DNA of 64,000 bases, from contig CM038703.1 in the NCBI GenBank assembly GCA_021613375.1, forward strand, positions 23,424,194-23,488,193, written 5' to 3'. The number at the start of each line of letters is the position of its first letter. Positions within the stretch are counted from its first letter, which is position 1. The position numbers and the translations under genes were made by a program. Positions 24,394 through 37,240 of this stretch are shown here, one piece after another. Source of the DNA: Megaleporinus macrocephalus. Its lineage: Eukaryota; Chordata; Actinopteri; Characiformes; Anostomidae. The notes below the pieces were generated by a model, which had not been told where the DNA came from, searched no databases, and worked only from the letters and a program-made list of their open reading frames with translations.

Positions 24394-25037
24394 AGCACAC
24401 ACATACACATAGATATCGGCTAAAGTGAGATGCCCTCTATTTTTCCCAGTCTCTTGATATTTTCTACTATACTGATATTCTGCAAAATAGTATATAGCAT
24501 GTACTCACATTTTAGCTGATTTTAAAATCTGGCAATTATATGGATCACAAACAGTGAAAAGCAGCTGCATTCTGGCTTCATCTTTTTTAAATATAATAAT
24601 TCAAAAGTGCAGTCTTGTTAAAGATTGAAGTTGTAGTGTATGGAAGCTGCGACTGCAGCAATGAATCTACGTGCTGTTTGCTGACTGTTTTGCCTCACTG
24701 TGCAAGTAAACCTACAATGTCCTCATAACACTCAGAACACAAAACCCAAACTAAAATAAACACCAATGAGCGTCTATATACATTATCACACAAATCTAAA
24801 CACGTTCAAACCTGTCAGACAGTTTCAACTGTTAGCCTGCTTGTACATAATGGGGGCACACTTAAAAAGGAAATCATAAAAAAATAAATTAACAAATATT
24901 ATAAACATTAAAGGTAACATGTGGACTATTAAAAGAAATTAGAGAACAAATTGTTAATTGTGGGAACAAATTAAAACAAAGAGGTGCACAAGAATAGCAA
25001 AACTAATTTGTACTGACCAGTTGAATAATCGAATATC

Positions 25038-25038
<1 letters not shown>

Positions 25039-25107
<69 letters not shown>

Positions 25108-25140
25108 TCCTCTTCTTCTTCTTCTTCTTCTTCTTCTTCT
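25039..25140 (+). repeat. compound (ATT)n(TTC)n microsatellite
   Basis: About 23 ATT triplets (25039-25107) followed by about 10 TTC triplets (25110-25140). Confidence 0.97.
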
Positions 25141-26129
25141 TGTTATTATTATTAAATTTGCCATGGACAGCTTGTATCTGTGCAGACACACAAACTACAC
25201 ACAAATATGCTTTGGCTGCTAAAATCTATGAAACAAAGTTATTCAGCTGCTCTTGATTATAACACAGTTAGTGTATGTGGGTGAGGTTTTACTTAAAAGC
25301 TGATTGAATCTGATCTGACAAGAAAACAGAGAGATGCCACTTTCCTCCATTTTCCTCCCTGTCCACTCACAGATGGGAGCCATTACCCAGAATTACCGAA
25401 CTTCTGATGGAGCAAAGTGGATTGAGCCGTTGCCAAACATACATCAACTTATCACACATACACTGAGCCAAACAATGTCGCTTACACTCAGTTCCCACAG
25501 ACTTCAGCTGCAGTTGGTTTCCTTGGTTCTTCTTGGTCAACGTAACTCTTTCAACCTACTGCAGAAAATTTAAAGTGTTTAATGCAACCAACCTCTTCCT
25601 CACATGAAGTTACTGCATGAAATGAGAGGTACAAATCAAAAGACACAAAGCTTTCAGAAAATGTACTTTATAAAGATGTGGCCACTTTTGTTGCTCCTGA
25701 TGTTGTAAGTCTGTTTGTCTCTGCTTTGCTCACACACACTCACAAATAGACAAACAACCAGACACACACACATATATACACACAAAAAATACAGCCTCAC
25801 ACACACAACCACACACTCACCCACAGGCACACACACACACACACAGTCACACATGCCACAGAAAAGGTTTTGTTATTGTTCAGCAAAGTGGGCTGGTCTG
25901 AGAGAGGGGGTTTCCTTCCGCTGACTGCAGGGGCCTCGGGTATGATTAAAGAACTGCGGCTGATATAAACAAACAGCAATCAGAAGCAGGAACACACACT
26001 CACACACAGCATCCACATCAGATGCACTGATTTCAGAGCCCACAAAACCCAAACACAAAGCGGCTATGTTTAACCATCAAGAACATTCAGCTCACCAGAG
26101 GTCACCAGATCTGCACAAGCTCAGGAAAA

Positions 26130-26130
<1 letters not shown>

Positions 26131-26213
<83 letters not shown>
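26131..26213 (+). repeat. (CA)n microsatellite, about 41 units
   Basis: Longest uninterrupted dinucleotide run in the window, about 83 bp, likely highly polymorphic. Confidence 0.97.
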
Positions 26214-26216
<3 letters not shown>

Positions 26217-26399
26217 AAGCCACAAACCTCTTAAACCTTTGATTCTCCAGATTTCTCCATGCTTTCCTTGCACTGAACCCTCATGATGGATTACCGTCAC
26301 TCAGCTGGCAGGATCTGTCCATTATGTCACTCTGCCAGCAACAGAAAGTCACGTTTACCGTGTCCACAAATACTACACTGCGGTGCCAAATGCTCACTG

Positions 26400-29300
26400 G
26401 TCCAGTAAGACAGATGTAATTCTCTTCAACTCTACCCAAAAGACACAAGCACATTTACATACACACATTCTATGCATCCAAACACTGTGTGAAAATTATC
26501 CCTGTTTTTAAGACTATAAAACACACTTTGCAACAAAGTAAAGGCAAAAGGCAAACCTACAACTTAATAGGTTTATTACATTTTGTAGGAAACAATTATA
26601 GCACCAAGAATGAAGAATTAATATCCAGAATATTAATAAAATACAAGAACCAGACAGGATTCCTAATGATACATCACCCCATCATTTAGATTTTGAATGT
26701 TTGGGATCTATTTTGTGAGAAGAAACATCACTTCTGCATGTCCTACATCATCACATCACTGATGGCAAGTACAAAGTGGCTGCTTAATGAAGGCATTTCA
26801 GCTAGATGCCCAAAACTGAAACCGAGGCGTCATCTTTCTTACAGGCCTCTTAACTGAAAGAGTGTAAGAGTGTAAAACTACGGCAAGATAAAATGTTTGT
26901 TAGTATGCCTGTTAAAAGTAAAACATGGAATGTCTTCTACTCGTTTCAGATATTTTCTTCTAGAATGGCCAAAGGATGCTCATGTAATTTCTTGCATAGC
27001 GCTTACATACTACTATAATCCCATAGGGGTGCTGTAATCCGAGGGGTGTTTGCACAAACTGAAGGTCTAATTCTAATAGCCATGGTTCGTCACTGGTGCA
27101 TATAGACGTTTTTTTGACTCTCCATATCATGTAATACAACAACCAAAGAGTTTTTTTTTTCTGGAACTGCTTAGACATACTAAGAACTAGGGCACATTAC
27201 TGACATAAACTGTGATGTTCAATAAAGTTGTTCGATATCATGATGATACAAGAAATGAAAAATTATTATTAATAGTGTGCCTGTGACTGCATGTAATGCA
27301 AATACATTCTCTTTTTTGCATATGTAAACAGAAATCCAACCTCTCAAATTGAAAAATAAAAAAAGAAACGCACTATATACTATTCTAAACAAACAGATAT
27401 AAATGACAGTGAATAAAAACACCATTTGCTGTTTAGTTTGAAAATATATATTTAATATTTTATATACATTGTAAATTATCTTCGAATAAAACAAATAAGC
27501 AATATCCCATAGCTGAAATTTAGAAGACACGAATGGCTTCCAACATCAAAACTGCATTTACTGAAGGCTGAGAAACAGTCAGAATTACCAAAACAAATTT
27601 TCTATGAAGACTACAAAAAAAAAGCAAAATTATTTTCATATAGGCACACAAGCACAAAAACAACGGTTTTGTTTAATTTTATTTGTGTTTAGTTATTACA
27701 TTTTTTGATGTCAGTGCAAGTTTTAAATCTATGCTAAGCCTAGGCCAATGCACAGTGTTAGGTTACTGTAGTTTAAACAAAACGCCCTTACGTATCTTTT
27801 TGGCAAGAGCAGGGGCTAGTATTGACTAGGCGTGGTTGTAGCAAGCTTCAAAGAGTGAATTATATAAATAAAGTAGTAATAATGGAGCAAATAAAATAAA
27901 GCTACACTAACAGTTCTAGCTGGGCTGTATTCTGATTAAGAGTTGTAAGGTAAATACAGAGCTGCTATTTTTCTTTGAGCCTTCGGTAAAGCTGCGATAT
28001 GGACCATACCCTGGACTCTTTCTTGGGGAAAGCCCCCATGTTGCAATATGTTCCAGTACAGTACTGACCGTACTGTACATTTCAGTAGTCATTACTGCCT
28101 CACACACTTAAAACACAATTGCCTACTGAGTGTGAGAACAAATCTGTTTACGGATTTGTGTTTATCATGGAATCTTGTGTCATGATAAGGATAAAAATGC
28201 AGTTAATTGTACAGCCCTGGCAATAAACATTTAACAACTTCTATTCTTTAGAGTATATTTGAAATTTGAAAAAGTGACTACAAATAGATATTTATAATAT
28301 ATTTCTCATTCTACTATTAATATTTTATCTCTAAAACCTAATTGTAGAACAGAGAGATATTTAGCTGTTTTTGTTTCTGGCACTGGTGGCAAGCAAGTAG
28401 CCAGTCACACTGACACCATATGCACATTCTGCTGACCATTAAGGTTTTTGTTTGTATTTTTTTTTTGGGGGAGGGGGCGGTTTATTTGCACCTGTGATTC
28501 TCCTTCTGCCTTAATCACAAATGCAGAGTGGCAGTGCTGGTGTGGATTAATCTTTAATCTAAATTGCTCTCGTTTCACCGAAATTCCCGGCAAATTATAC
28601 AAAATTACGGGAATACTCTCACTTTCCTAATGCATGTGCCCAAAGCTTTGACCGCTGAGAAGAAACAGAGCACTTCTGTCTCTTCTTTCCCTTCTTTCTC
28701 CATCCGCTTAAAAAAAAAAAAAAGTTTAATACTACAACTTTCCAAACACTGAAAAAGATCCAGCTGCAATGCTAGAATGTTAAGAATAGAATGTGTGCCT
28801 GTTTGTTAAGAAAGCAGGCATTAAACCACCTATCAAACGTTTAAATAAATTTTTTCAATAGTGTAAGATGTATTTTGTACAAATAATAATTCTCATGACG
28901 ATAAATGATACTGATGCTGGTCCTATGCAACTTCATAGGCTTTAAGTGATTATTTGGAATCTAAATAGTTGAAAATGGGTGCAAACAAATATCAATGCAG
29001 ATGTTTATAAATATCTACAAATATAGATGTACATGTGTACAAATGTACATAACATACACATACTTGGCAGTACAAATTAATATAACATTTCTTTCTATAG
29101 AGTAACAAATGCAAAAATGATTCAATGCAATAGCCCTGCATCACCCAAACACAGCACATGAGAATTCTGCTGCATTATCAAATATCATTTTAAAATATTG
29201 GTCAAGTGTAAACATCTGCTGAAACTTTTCAAGCAATAAAATTACCAATACAAATTCTGTATTGCCCATCCCTACTGACAAGTAACTGCAAATTTGAATG

Positions 29301-29620
29301 ACATTTTACCCATTAGCTCATTTTGGGACTCAGGCCTTACTAGATATTTGACTGGATTTTCTGACAATCGTGTTATTCAAGGTAAAGGCAATGGCTATAT
29401 ATAGAAGCATGGACCTCTAACAAGCCATTAGAATGCATGAATTGTCAACCTTAAATACACATTTTTATGGTTGTGCATTCCAATATTGTTATTAATTTTT
29501 TGTTTTCTGGCAGAATTTCACAGTGAAACTCGCACAACTGCTTGTGATTTAGGCTTCTGTACAGCTTTTTGATCAGATGTACAGATTCCGGAAAACAGCA
29601 GATTTTTTCACATATGGAAT
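26400..29620. other. intergenic, no feature seen
   Basis: AT-rich sequence without supported exons or RNA genes. Short homopolymers (A at 28710-28722, T at 28459-28466) are the only simple structure. Confidence 0.4.
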
Positions 29621-29624
29621 GACT

Positions 29625-30470
29625 AGTATGGAAGAATGAGTGCCCATCTAAGGTACTTTTGCTCAATTGACAGACACCATATCGCATACACTGATTTAGG
29701 GCAGACCTCCTACCACAAATGTAGTGTTGGTTCCAGCAACATGTTTGTCATTTTATCTTTATCTGCCTTTTTCCCCCATAGAGTCCAATTCATTTTTGGG
29801 CCCACCCAAACATTGTTTCATTCAACCTACAACCATGAAACTGCAAGTACTCACTCAGAGCAGGTCCCCAAGCTGGAATCCACAGACATTCTAACACGCA
29901 TTTCTTCATTTATAGTTTTTTTATGCCTCATTCCATCCATAGAGTTCATTTTCTGGTAAACCCAAACATTATGGTTTCAATTACTGCCTATACTGTGTCA
30001 GTGCAGATCTCCAAACTCTGATACACACGTCTCTATGTGTCGTCACTCTGCTAGCTCCATACACCAGGTGGGACTGCCTATCAGTTGTTTTCATTTCACA
30101 GCTTTAATGCTATTTCGGAATGGAGTCCGATACCACATAGAGAATGAATAGGATGGAAAAGTTAGCCCCCATCTATTAGGTACTCCTGCTCGACCGACAA
30201 ACCCCTTTTGCATACACTGACTCAGGGCAGACCCTTGACTGTGACTGTAGTGTTGGACCCACACTTGTCTGTTTGTCGTTTTTTCCATCCCTCTTTTTCC
30301 CCATAGAGATACATTCATGTTTTAGCCCTCCCAAACATTATGGTTTCGTTTAACCTCCAAGCACTAATCCACAGACATATCCACCCGCACTCCTCTATTT
30401 GACGTTTATTCATTCCTCATTCCATATTTATTTTCAAACAAATCTAGCAACAGCTTGTCATCCCTTTAGG
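29625..30470 (+). repeat. composite dispersed repeat with internal tandem units, two adjacent copies
   Basis: The block opening GGTACTTTTGCTCAATTGAC (29652) recurs as GGTACTCCTGCTCGACCGAC (30179). Each is followed by CATACACTGA, TTAGGGCAGACC-like, TAGTGTTGG, CCCCATAGAG and CCCAAACATTATGGTTT words. Within the first copy a roughly 150-bp subunit (CCCATAGAG...CCAAACATT...TCAGAGCAGGTC...CCACAGACA) is repeated. The same family is present inverted at 55850-56460. Non-coding. Confidence 0.75.
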
Positions 30471-30474
30471 GAAC

Positions 30475-30590
30475 CACTGTATACCCTGGCAACCTTATAG
30501 CAATAACCAATACCTTAGCAAATACCTGGAATACCATAGTAACAGTGTAGCAACAGTTGTCAAGCTGCTCACCCTGTGCAACCTGTTTCC
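30475..30590 (+). repeat. TAGCAACC-type minisatellite, degenerate
   Basis: Repeated GGCAACC / TAGCAATAACC / TAGCAAATACC / GTAGCAACAG words, the same family as the better array at 63343-63560. Confidence 0.6.
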
Positions 30591-31099
30591 TTCAGGAAAT
30601 GCACTTTTCTAGTCACATATTGGTAGGGATGGAAAAACCTGCTATGGGACGGAAAGACCTGCTGAATACAGTTTATTTACAACACCGAAAAAAAGAATTT
30701 ATCTAATATTACAAGCCAAAAACCTTTTCTGGTACTTTACATATGGTTAGAAGATTAGATGACATCATTAATGAAATTCTAATACGATGAACATCCATAA
30801 TGTCTTGTGTTTCCAAAGTAGTAATCAAATACTGAGGCAGATAGACAATTACAATACATTATGCGCAATGTGTTAACTTGTTTTTCCATAAATGTCTTAA
30901 ATACAGAATAAAACTTGAACACACTCAGCGTAGCACAAACCCTGCTCTCTTTTTCTCTGTGTCAGAGAAAAGGAGGGATTTGTTTCAAATTACATTTTTA
31001 TTGGCACGGAGGGCTGAATGGCAACTGGGGTCTTTCAGAGGGGCTGCCAAAGAAATGGCTGACAGAATAAGAGCGATCCTGTCCCCTTCAATTACACTT

Positions 31100-31400
31100 C
31101 ACACACACACACATACACACTCAGACACACACACACAAACACATACACATCACGTCTGGAAGCCATTACACAGTGAGTCCCTCTCTTTGGTTTGATGGTT
31201 CCCAGCTGAAGCCTGTTCTGTGTTTCGCGAGGAGTGTGTGTGTTTGTGTGTGTGTGTGTGTTCGTGCGCACACAGAGGGGGCTCAATCAGCAACAAGTCC
31301 GACTGATTTCAACTCCCTCCCAACACAACTACTGCCATGTTTCAGAGCAAGATCTGACACACATGCACACACACACACACACACACACACAGGGGCAGGA
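31100..31400. repeat. cluster of (CA)n / (GT)n microsatellites
   Basis: CA-rich at 31101-31150, GT run at 31234-31261 and CA run at 31364-31391. The intervening sequence has GC content above the surroundings but no exon is seen. Confidence 0.85.
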
Positions 31401-31576
31401 AATGAGCAGACACACTCAAGCTTATCCATGTCAGCCGGTTTGGGTTAAAAGTAAGACCACGGGGGCTACAGGACTGTGGCAGATTGTGACACACATTTTC
31501 TCACAAGTACCTCGTATTCATGTTTTCATACCATCATAAGGACATTGGTCCTCACAAAGTGCTAACTGCATAAACT

Positions 31577-31579
<3 letters not shown>

Positions 31580-31632
<53 letters not shown>
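31580..31632 (+). repeat. (GA)n microsatellite
   Basis: Uninterrupted AG run of about 53 bp. Confidence 0.97.
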
Positions 31633-31633
<1 letters not shown>

Positions 31634-32264
31634 ATGATGTTGACTCTGAATAAATGTTTGGCAGAGGTCTGTCACTTTTTTAAATTCTCTATCTCTTCTT
31701 TTGTGCTAGTGACTACACATAAGTCCTGGGGCGATGAGGGATGGAGAGAATTAAATGATGGAAAGCAGGAAAGACGGAAAGATGGAAAAAGAGAGATCAA
31801 ACAGGCCACAATCACAGGATGAAATCTAAACATCTAAATCAGACACAACACACACACACACACACACACACATGTGCTGCAGAAAACTGACTGTACAAAG
31901 AGCATGTGCCCTGCACACACTTAATAGTCTTTCTGGTGACTAAACTGAAATGTGCATGTACTAGAGATGGAACTGATCTGCTTCCAGGTGTTCATAATCA
32001 GCATGAAATGCTGGACAAAAATGTATGAGAAAAATAAAAGAATTTTGTAACAAATCTACCCTGAAACAGCACACACTCACATTGGCACTTATTCAGCCGA
32101 GTTACATAAAGTCAGATTGGATTGTATGAATTACTTTCTTTATTGAAGTAAACAAATGATATTATCTATTATTTTAAACTTTTACATTTAAGGACAGTGT
32201 GTTTTTGTTTTACACTGACCTGACCCAAAAAAACTATACTATACAGAATATACATGCACTGCAA

Positions 32265-33600
32265 TCAAGGGCGTAGGAGTGGGTTTGACATTGGGGGGGG
32301 CACATTTGCTAATATGAATCAAAGCCCACCCTATCCCCTAAATATTACCTTTAACCTGATTCAACTGTAGGTAAGGTAGTAAATCAATGTTAGACATGAA
32401 TGTTAAACAGTAAGGCTGTGTCCCAAACAGCACCCTCTGGAACATTACATACTGCATTACTGAAAGCATTTCTAATGATGGTGCCCTTTTATTTACTCAT
32501 TAATTTATTTATTTTATTTATTATATATTTATTTTTTTATGTATTTAATGATACATAATAATAAAAAACTAAATCCAAAATCAGTGTTGGGGAAACACAG
32601 TGTTGGGGAAATCTTTAAAAAAAAACTTAGTTCACAAAGCTTAGTTTAATGTATTCAGAAAAGTATTCAGACATTTTATTAAAAGCAAAATATGTGGGCT
32701 AGGGTGACCAGTTGACAATTAGCTAATACACATACAGACAGCACTACTGTGGCACCTTAGCTTTAATAACACACAGGCTAACCAACAGCACAGCAGCTAC
32801 AGCTTCTCTCACTCCTTTATAAACATTAAATTAAATTAAAATAAACCATCAGATAGTCAGTCCCAGCTAACAATAAAAGAATAAAGAGTGCAGCAGAAAT
32901 ACTGACTGCTGATAATGATGGCAATGTATTGGTTCTGAGTGATAAAGTACAAAAATACTACTTTACAAAACTTACTAGAAACACAACACCAGTCAAATAA
33001 AACACAGACACCGTGTGTGCGCGATGCGAGAAGCTGGATCATACCATTTTGCAAGGGGGGGCTGCTGTCTTTTCGTTGTTAAAATAATTGGTTTAACCAT
33101 ATACTTTCTATGGTTTTAACATTTCCATCTTGTCAGTAAAGAAAACGTTAAATAAAAAAGAGAGTAATTTAACTTTACGTTTCAGAGTGCTTTCTGACTA
33201 AAGTTAATCTGAAGTTAATATAAACGTTAGCGAACCCAAATGCTCCTAGTCTGTTACTGTAACAGCACATTATACTAAAGCCGTTTTATTGCAGGATATT
33301 TTGTTATTCACTACTCTCATCACTGACCTCGCGTTTAAAGCTGGCGCGAGCTACCCGACGCCCCAGCGAGGCGAGAGCTCCGGTCAGTGAAGCTGGTGAC
33401 TGCAGGATATTTCTGAACAGGCATCTCAACACAAACCTTAACAAAGTTAAAGACCACCTAAAAACCTGAGCCCGCTGCTAACAACAAAAACAGCGTGTGA
33501 ATTGCGGAGGCTGCCAAAACGGGCTTTTAAACTAAAGTGTTTTTAAACAGTTTCCGCGTTTTCTATGGTTTATTTTTGGGTGGGACAAATCTACCTGTTT
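32265..33600. mobile_element. probable dispersed repeat, GGGCGTAGGAGTGGGTTTGA type
   Basis: The opening GGGCGTAGGAGTGGGTTTGA followed by CATTGGGGGGGGCACAT is a recurrent fish repeat terminus. GGGGGGGCTGCTGTC (33054) and TTTTTGGGTGGGACAAATC (33570) look like further boundaries. A GC-rich patch at 33328-33385 with GGCGCGAG / GAGGCGAGAG lies inside. No transposase recognised; limits approximate. Confidence 0.35.
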
Positions 33601-34257
33601 CTGATACTTTATTATTTTTAGTTGTCGTAACTCTAATACTTTAAACTTTGTTTGGTAGGGGTGAGCTGTGCACTCTAACCTCAAACTCCACTCAAGAGCC
33701 ACTAAATGTTGTTATTTTATTGTCTACTTACTAAACATCTGCATGAATTAGTGCATGACACATGTACATGTGCTACTGGTATGCTGCCACTTGTTCTCCT
33801 TTCATACATGACTTTGATGAATAAGGGTTGTAGTGTTATGCAATGTAAGGTTTGTATTTCTTTTTGTGATATGGTCAAAGTGTTTTGATAGTGTTTGATA
33901 GTTTTGATGTTGTACTTTTAGATGCTCATCTTAAGTAAAGTGCTTCTGTTAAAAATAACCCACTGTAAAGCCGCATACCTTCTAAATAAAAAAAAATCTT
34001 AGAGGTATCAGATAAGTAAAAGAGGATCCTGCCTTCTCAGTCATACACAAATGGCATGTGTTCCAATGCATGTGTGTAAAAGTGTGTGTGTCTGCATGGA
34101 GCGAAGTCTTTCTTAGCTGACAGCCCCGACAGAAGACTTGCTGAAAGGAAGGAAACCCTGTTTACTCCTTTTCATTCATGTCCGTCTGTCTTTCATCAAA
34201 CATTCTTGCACCGCAGGTGAGGAGAACTGCACACAATGTGTTTCAAAGAACAGAATC

Positions 34258-34259
34258 AT

Positions 34260-34291
<32 letters not shown>

Positions 34292-34322
34292 ACACACAAA
34301 CACACACACACACACACACACA
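34258..34322 (+). repeat. (CA)n microsatellite, interrupted
   Basis: CA run broken by two CAGA / CAAA interruptions. Confidence 0.95.
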
Positions 34323-35409
34323 CTGTTTTATCTCTGTAGTAGAGGTGAGAGACATATACAGAGTGGTGTACAGGACTCTCTCCCTCTGTCTACCTCTCTC
34401 TACCTTTCCCCTTCTCTTACTTTCCTACTCTAACCCACTGAATGTAGTTCTGACTGACAGATTTGAGAAATAAAGAAAGAAATAAAAACATGAAACAGAA
34501 AGTAAGAGATACATAGATAGATAGATGGACAGACAGATGAATAGAAAAGTCTATCATGTTACCCTAATTTAGGAAAAGATTATTTCAATATAAATAAAAA
34601 AGCAGGTAGTGGGACAGTAGGAATATGAAAGAAACAAAAAACTAATAGTTAAACAAACATAATTTAGTAAAATAATTCAGCATTACTTAAAACAATGAGA
34701 AGGGAGGAATTTAAGTGATAAAATTACTTGAAAGAAAAAAAAATAAAAATGACAGAAAAAGAAGAAAATAAAGAAAGAACAGAGAGAAAGAAAATACAGT
34801 ATGTGGGCAAGAATGTGTAAGTAGTGTGTTTTAAACACAAGTAAATAACATCACCAGTAACTTAACATCAGGAATACGTATCTATTGTGTGTGTGTATGT
34901 GTTTATGAAAGCAATACACACTTGAAAGAGAGAGAGAGTGAGAGAGAGAGTGAGAGAGGTCAGCTTTATTTTAATCACATTAACACTTCTATTAGAGGTA
35001 AGAACGCTGAGATCTAAAATTAGTGTCTGTCGGTCTTCACTATTATCAAAACGTCAGTTCAACTGAATGCTGTATTTTTTTCAAATGTTTTTACCACACA
35101 TTCAAAATGTTCAGACCTTTAATGATGAATGGACCAATACAAAGACAAACAGTCTAATATCACAGCAACCTACATTAAAGACTGTAACCTTTTTTTCTCC
35201 TCTGTTATGATGGTAAATAGATTGGCATCAGCAGGATCTCTGCAGTGAGCTTGGCAGTAGGCAGTAATAAAGAACACAATGTGGGCTAAATTCAATCACA
35301 AACATTTGTCTCTCTGTTCTTTTGTATGATGACATCAGTAATCCAAGTGGCCAATTAGCTGCAAGTCTGAACCAGGTGGCCTGTGTGCACTAACAAGTCT
35401 TCTGGGAAG

Positions 35410-35412
<3 letters not shown>

Positions 35413-35446
<34 letters not shown>
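35413..35446 (+). repeat. (GT)n microsatellite
   Basis: GT run of about 34 bp. Confidence 0.93.
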
Positions 35447-36068
35447 ATTCACTCTATGGATTCCTTTTCTACATCTGGGTCAGAGGGATTTGCCACGTCA
35501 GCTAAAAATTGACAAAATGATGTATGACATGCATTTCACTGAATACATAAGACATGCTCTATGGAAAGATGGGCAGCACCTTATAGATTGGTAATAAGTA
35601 AGTAATAACATGGAAATAACAGTTTCACTTGTTTCACCAAATTTTTCACTCTTGCCAAATCTGTGCTTTTTAACATTTGTTTCAGTATTTTCTTAACTGG
35701 TGGTTAAAAAGGCAGGTGTCTATATGTGGGGACATTTCCTTCATGTAGAGGTTCATATATCTAACATTACTTACAGCGTTAATTAAATGAATAAACCATG
35801 AATTTAAGCAATAATAAATCACATATAAGTAACAAAGTCATTAGCACATAAAAGTAATTACATGTGTATTTGCTAATTTACAAGTGTATTTGTTAAATCA
35901 TATTTAGCATAAATCCTAATACAAGACTTAATCAGCTAATATGATTTTAACCAACATGCAAATGCACTTAGGCATAAAGAATTCTAGTCAAATTCAAAAA
36001 AACATAGCTAGACTGGATATCATTATTAAGAGCTCAGGCCACCAAAAGGGTGAATGGAGGGAGAGAAA

Positions 36069-36073
<5 letters not shown>

Positions 36074-36120
<47 letters not shown>
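36074..36120 (+). repeat. (GA)n microsatellite
   Basis: GA run of about 47 bp with one AAAG interruption. Confidence 0.95.
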
Positions 36121-36121
<1 letters not shown>

Positions 36122-36331
36122 TTGATCTAATCTTGGCTTTTCCCGATAGCATCTACTGTTTCAACCCGTAGACCCAACACATCATCAGTCATAGCTGTCA
36201 GCCACTGAATCCCTCTCTCTAACCCTCAAACACACACACATACACACACAGATGTCTCAATTTAAGTTCTTAGCTCGCTGTGGCATATGAATGGTTTCAT
36301 ATTTTGACATAAACAATACTTCAGTAAACAT

Positions 36332-37240
36332 GCAGTACTGTGCAAAAGTCAGAGACCACCTGTCATATCTTTATTCCAGTCTAAACGTCTGCTAAATACA
36401 AGCTTTTATGAGGGCTGATCTCCCCAGACTCCAGACCTCAGTATTATTTAGTGTGTTAGGAACTACTTGCATAAATGACATGAATAACCTGAACTTAATA
36501 CTGGCACTTTGATTACTGACTCTATATGCAAATAATATTCTGTAATAAAAATATATATATTTGGAATGTTTTATATTGTTTATATTAATAGCTGGACAAG
36601 GACTTCTTCCTCTCTTGTTTTAAATGCCTTTATGTCTATATATACATTTGACAATGTCTGGTCTTATAAAATCATTTTAAAGAAGGTCTTTCAGAGGCAA
36701 TACCAAGAGATGATGGGGGTCAGAGTTGAAAAGGAAGGCCAGAGAAGATGGCAATGCTTCATAACAAGGCCCGGAAGGACAACGAGACACTTAAGGTACT
36801 CCGGTAAAACTCTGGTAGATTGTTTTCATTCTTGACAATGTGATAGGCAGCTATAGAGGTCTTAAAATGCACCGGTGTTATAAGATATATTTAACTTAAT
36901 TTAATTTTGAGCCCCTCACTTCTCCTATCTAAAACACTGTTAGACATTCTAGTTTTGTAAACCTTTGAAAGACACCAAACAAGAGTAATTTGCTTTTTTT
37001 ATGGATCTTTCCTGTCTGTCTGATCCGAGTGCCTCTGTTTGATTTGACTTGCTCTACTGTTGTTATAGTTGTGTTATACACTGCAGCCCAGAGTAGTTTA
37101 TATTCTGTTTTTAAGTTTTGGGTCATTTGTAAGAAGTGTTGTTGATATAAACTTGCAGTGAATCAAATTAAACACACAATGCACACAATGCTTTTGTTTT
37201 TGTTGTTGTTGCTATATACAGTACAGTGCAAAGGTGTTTT
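36332..37240. mobile_element. possible DNA-transposon remnant bounded by CAGTAC(T/A)GTGCAAA words
   Basis: CAGTACTGTGCAAAAGTCAG (36333) and CAGTACAGTGCAAAGGTG (37220) occur in the same orientation about 890 bp apart. The first phrase is a frequent fish-repeat terminus. The interior does not encode a recognisable transposase. Weak call. Confidence 0.3.
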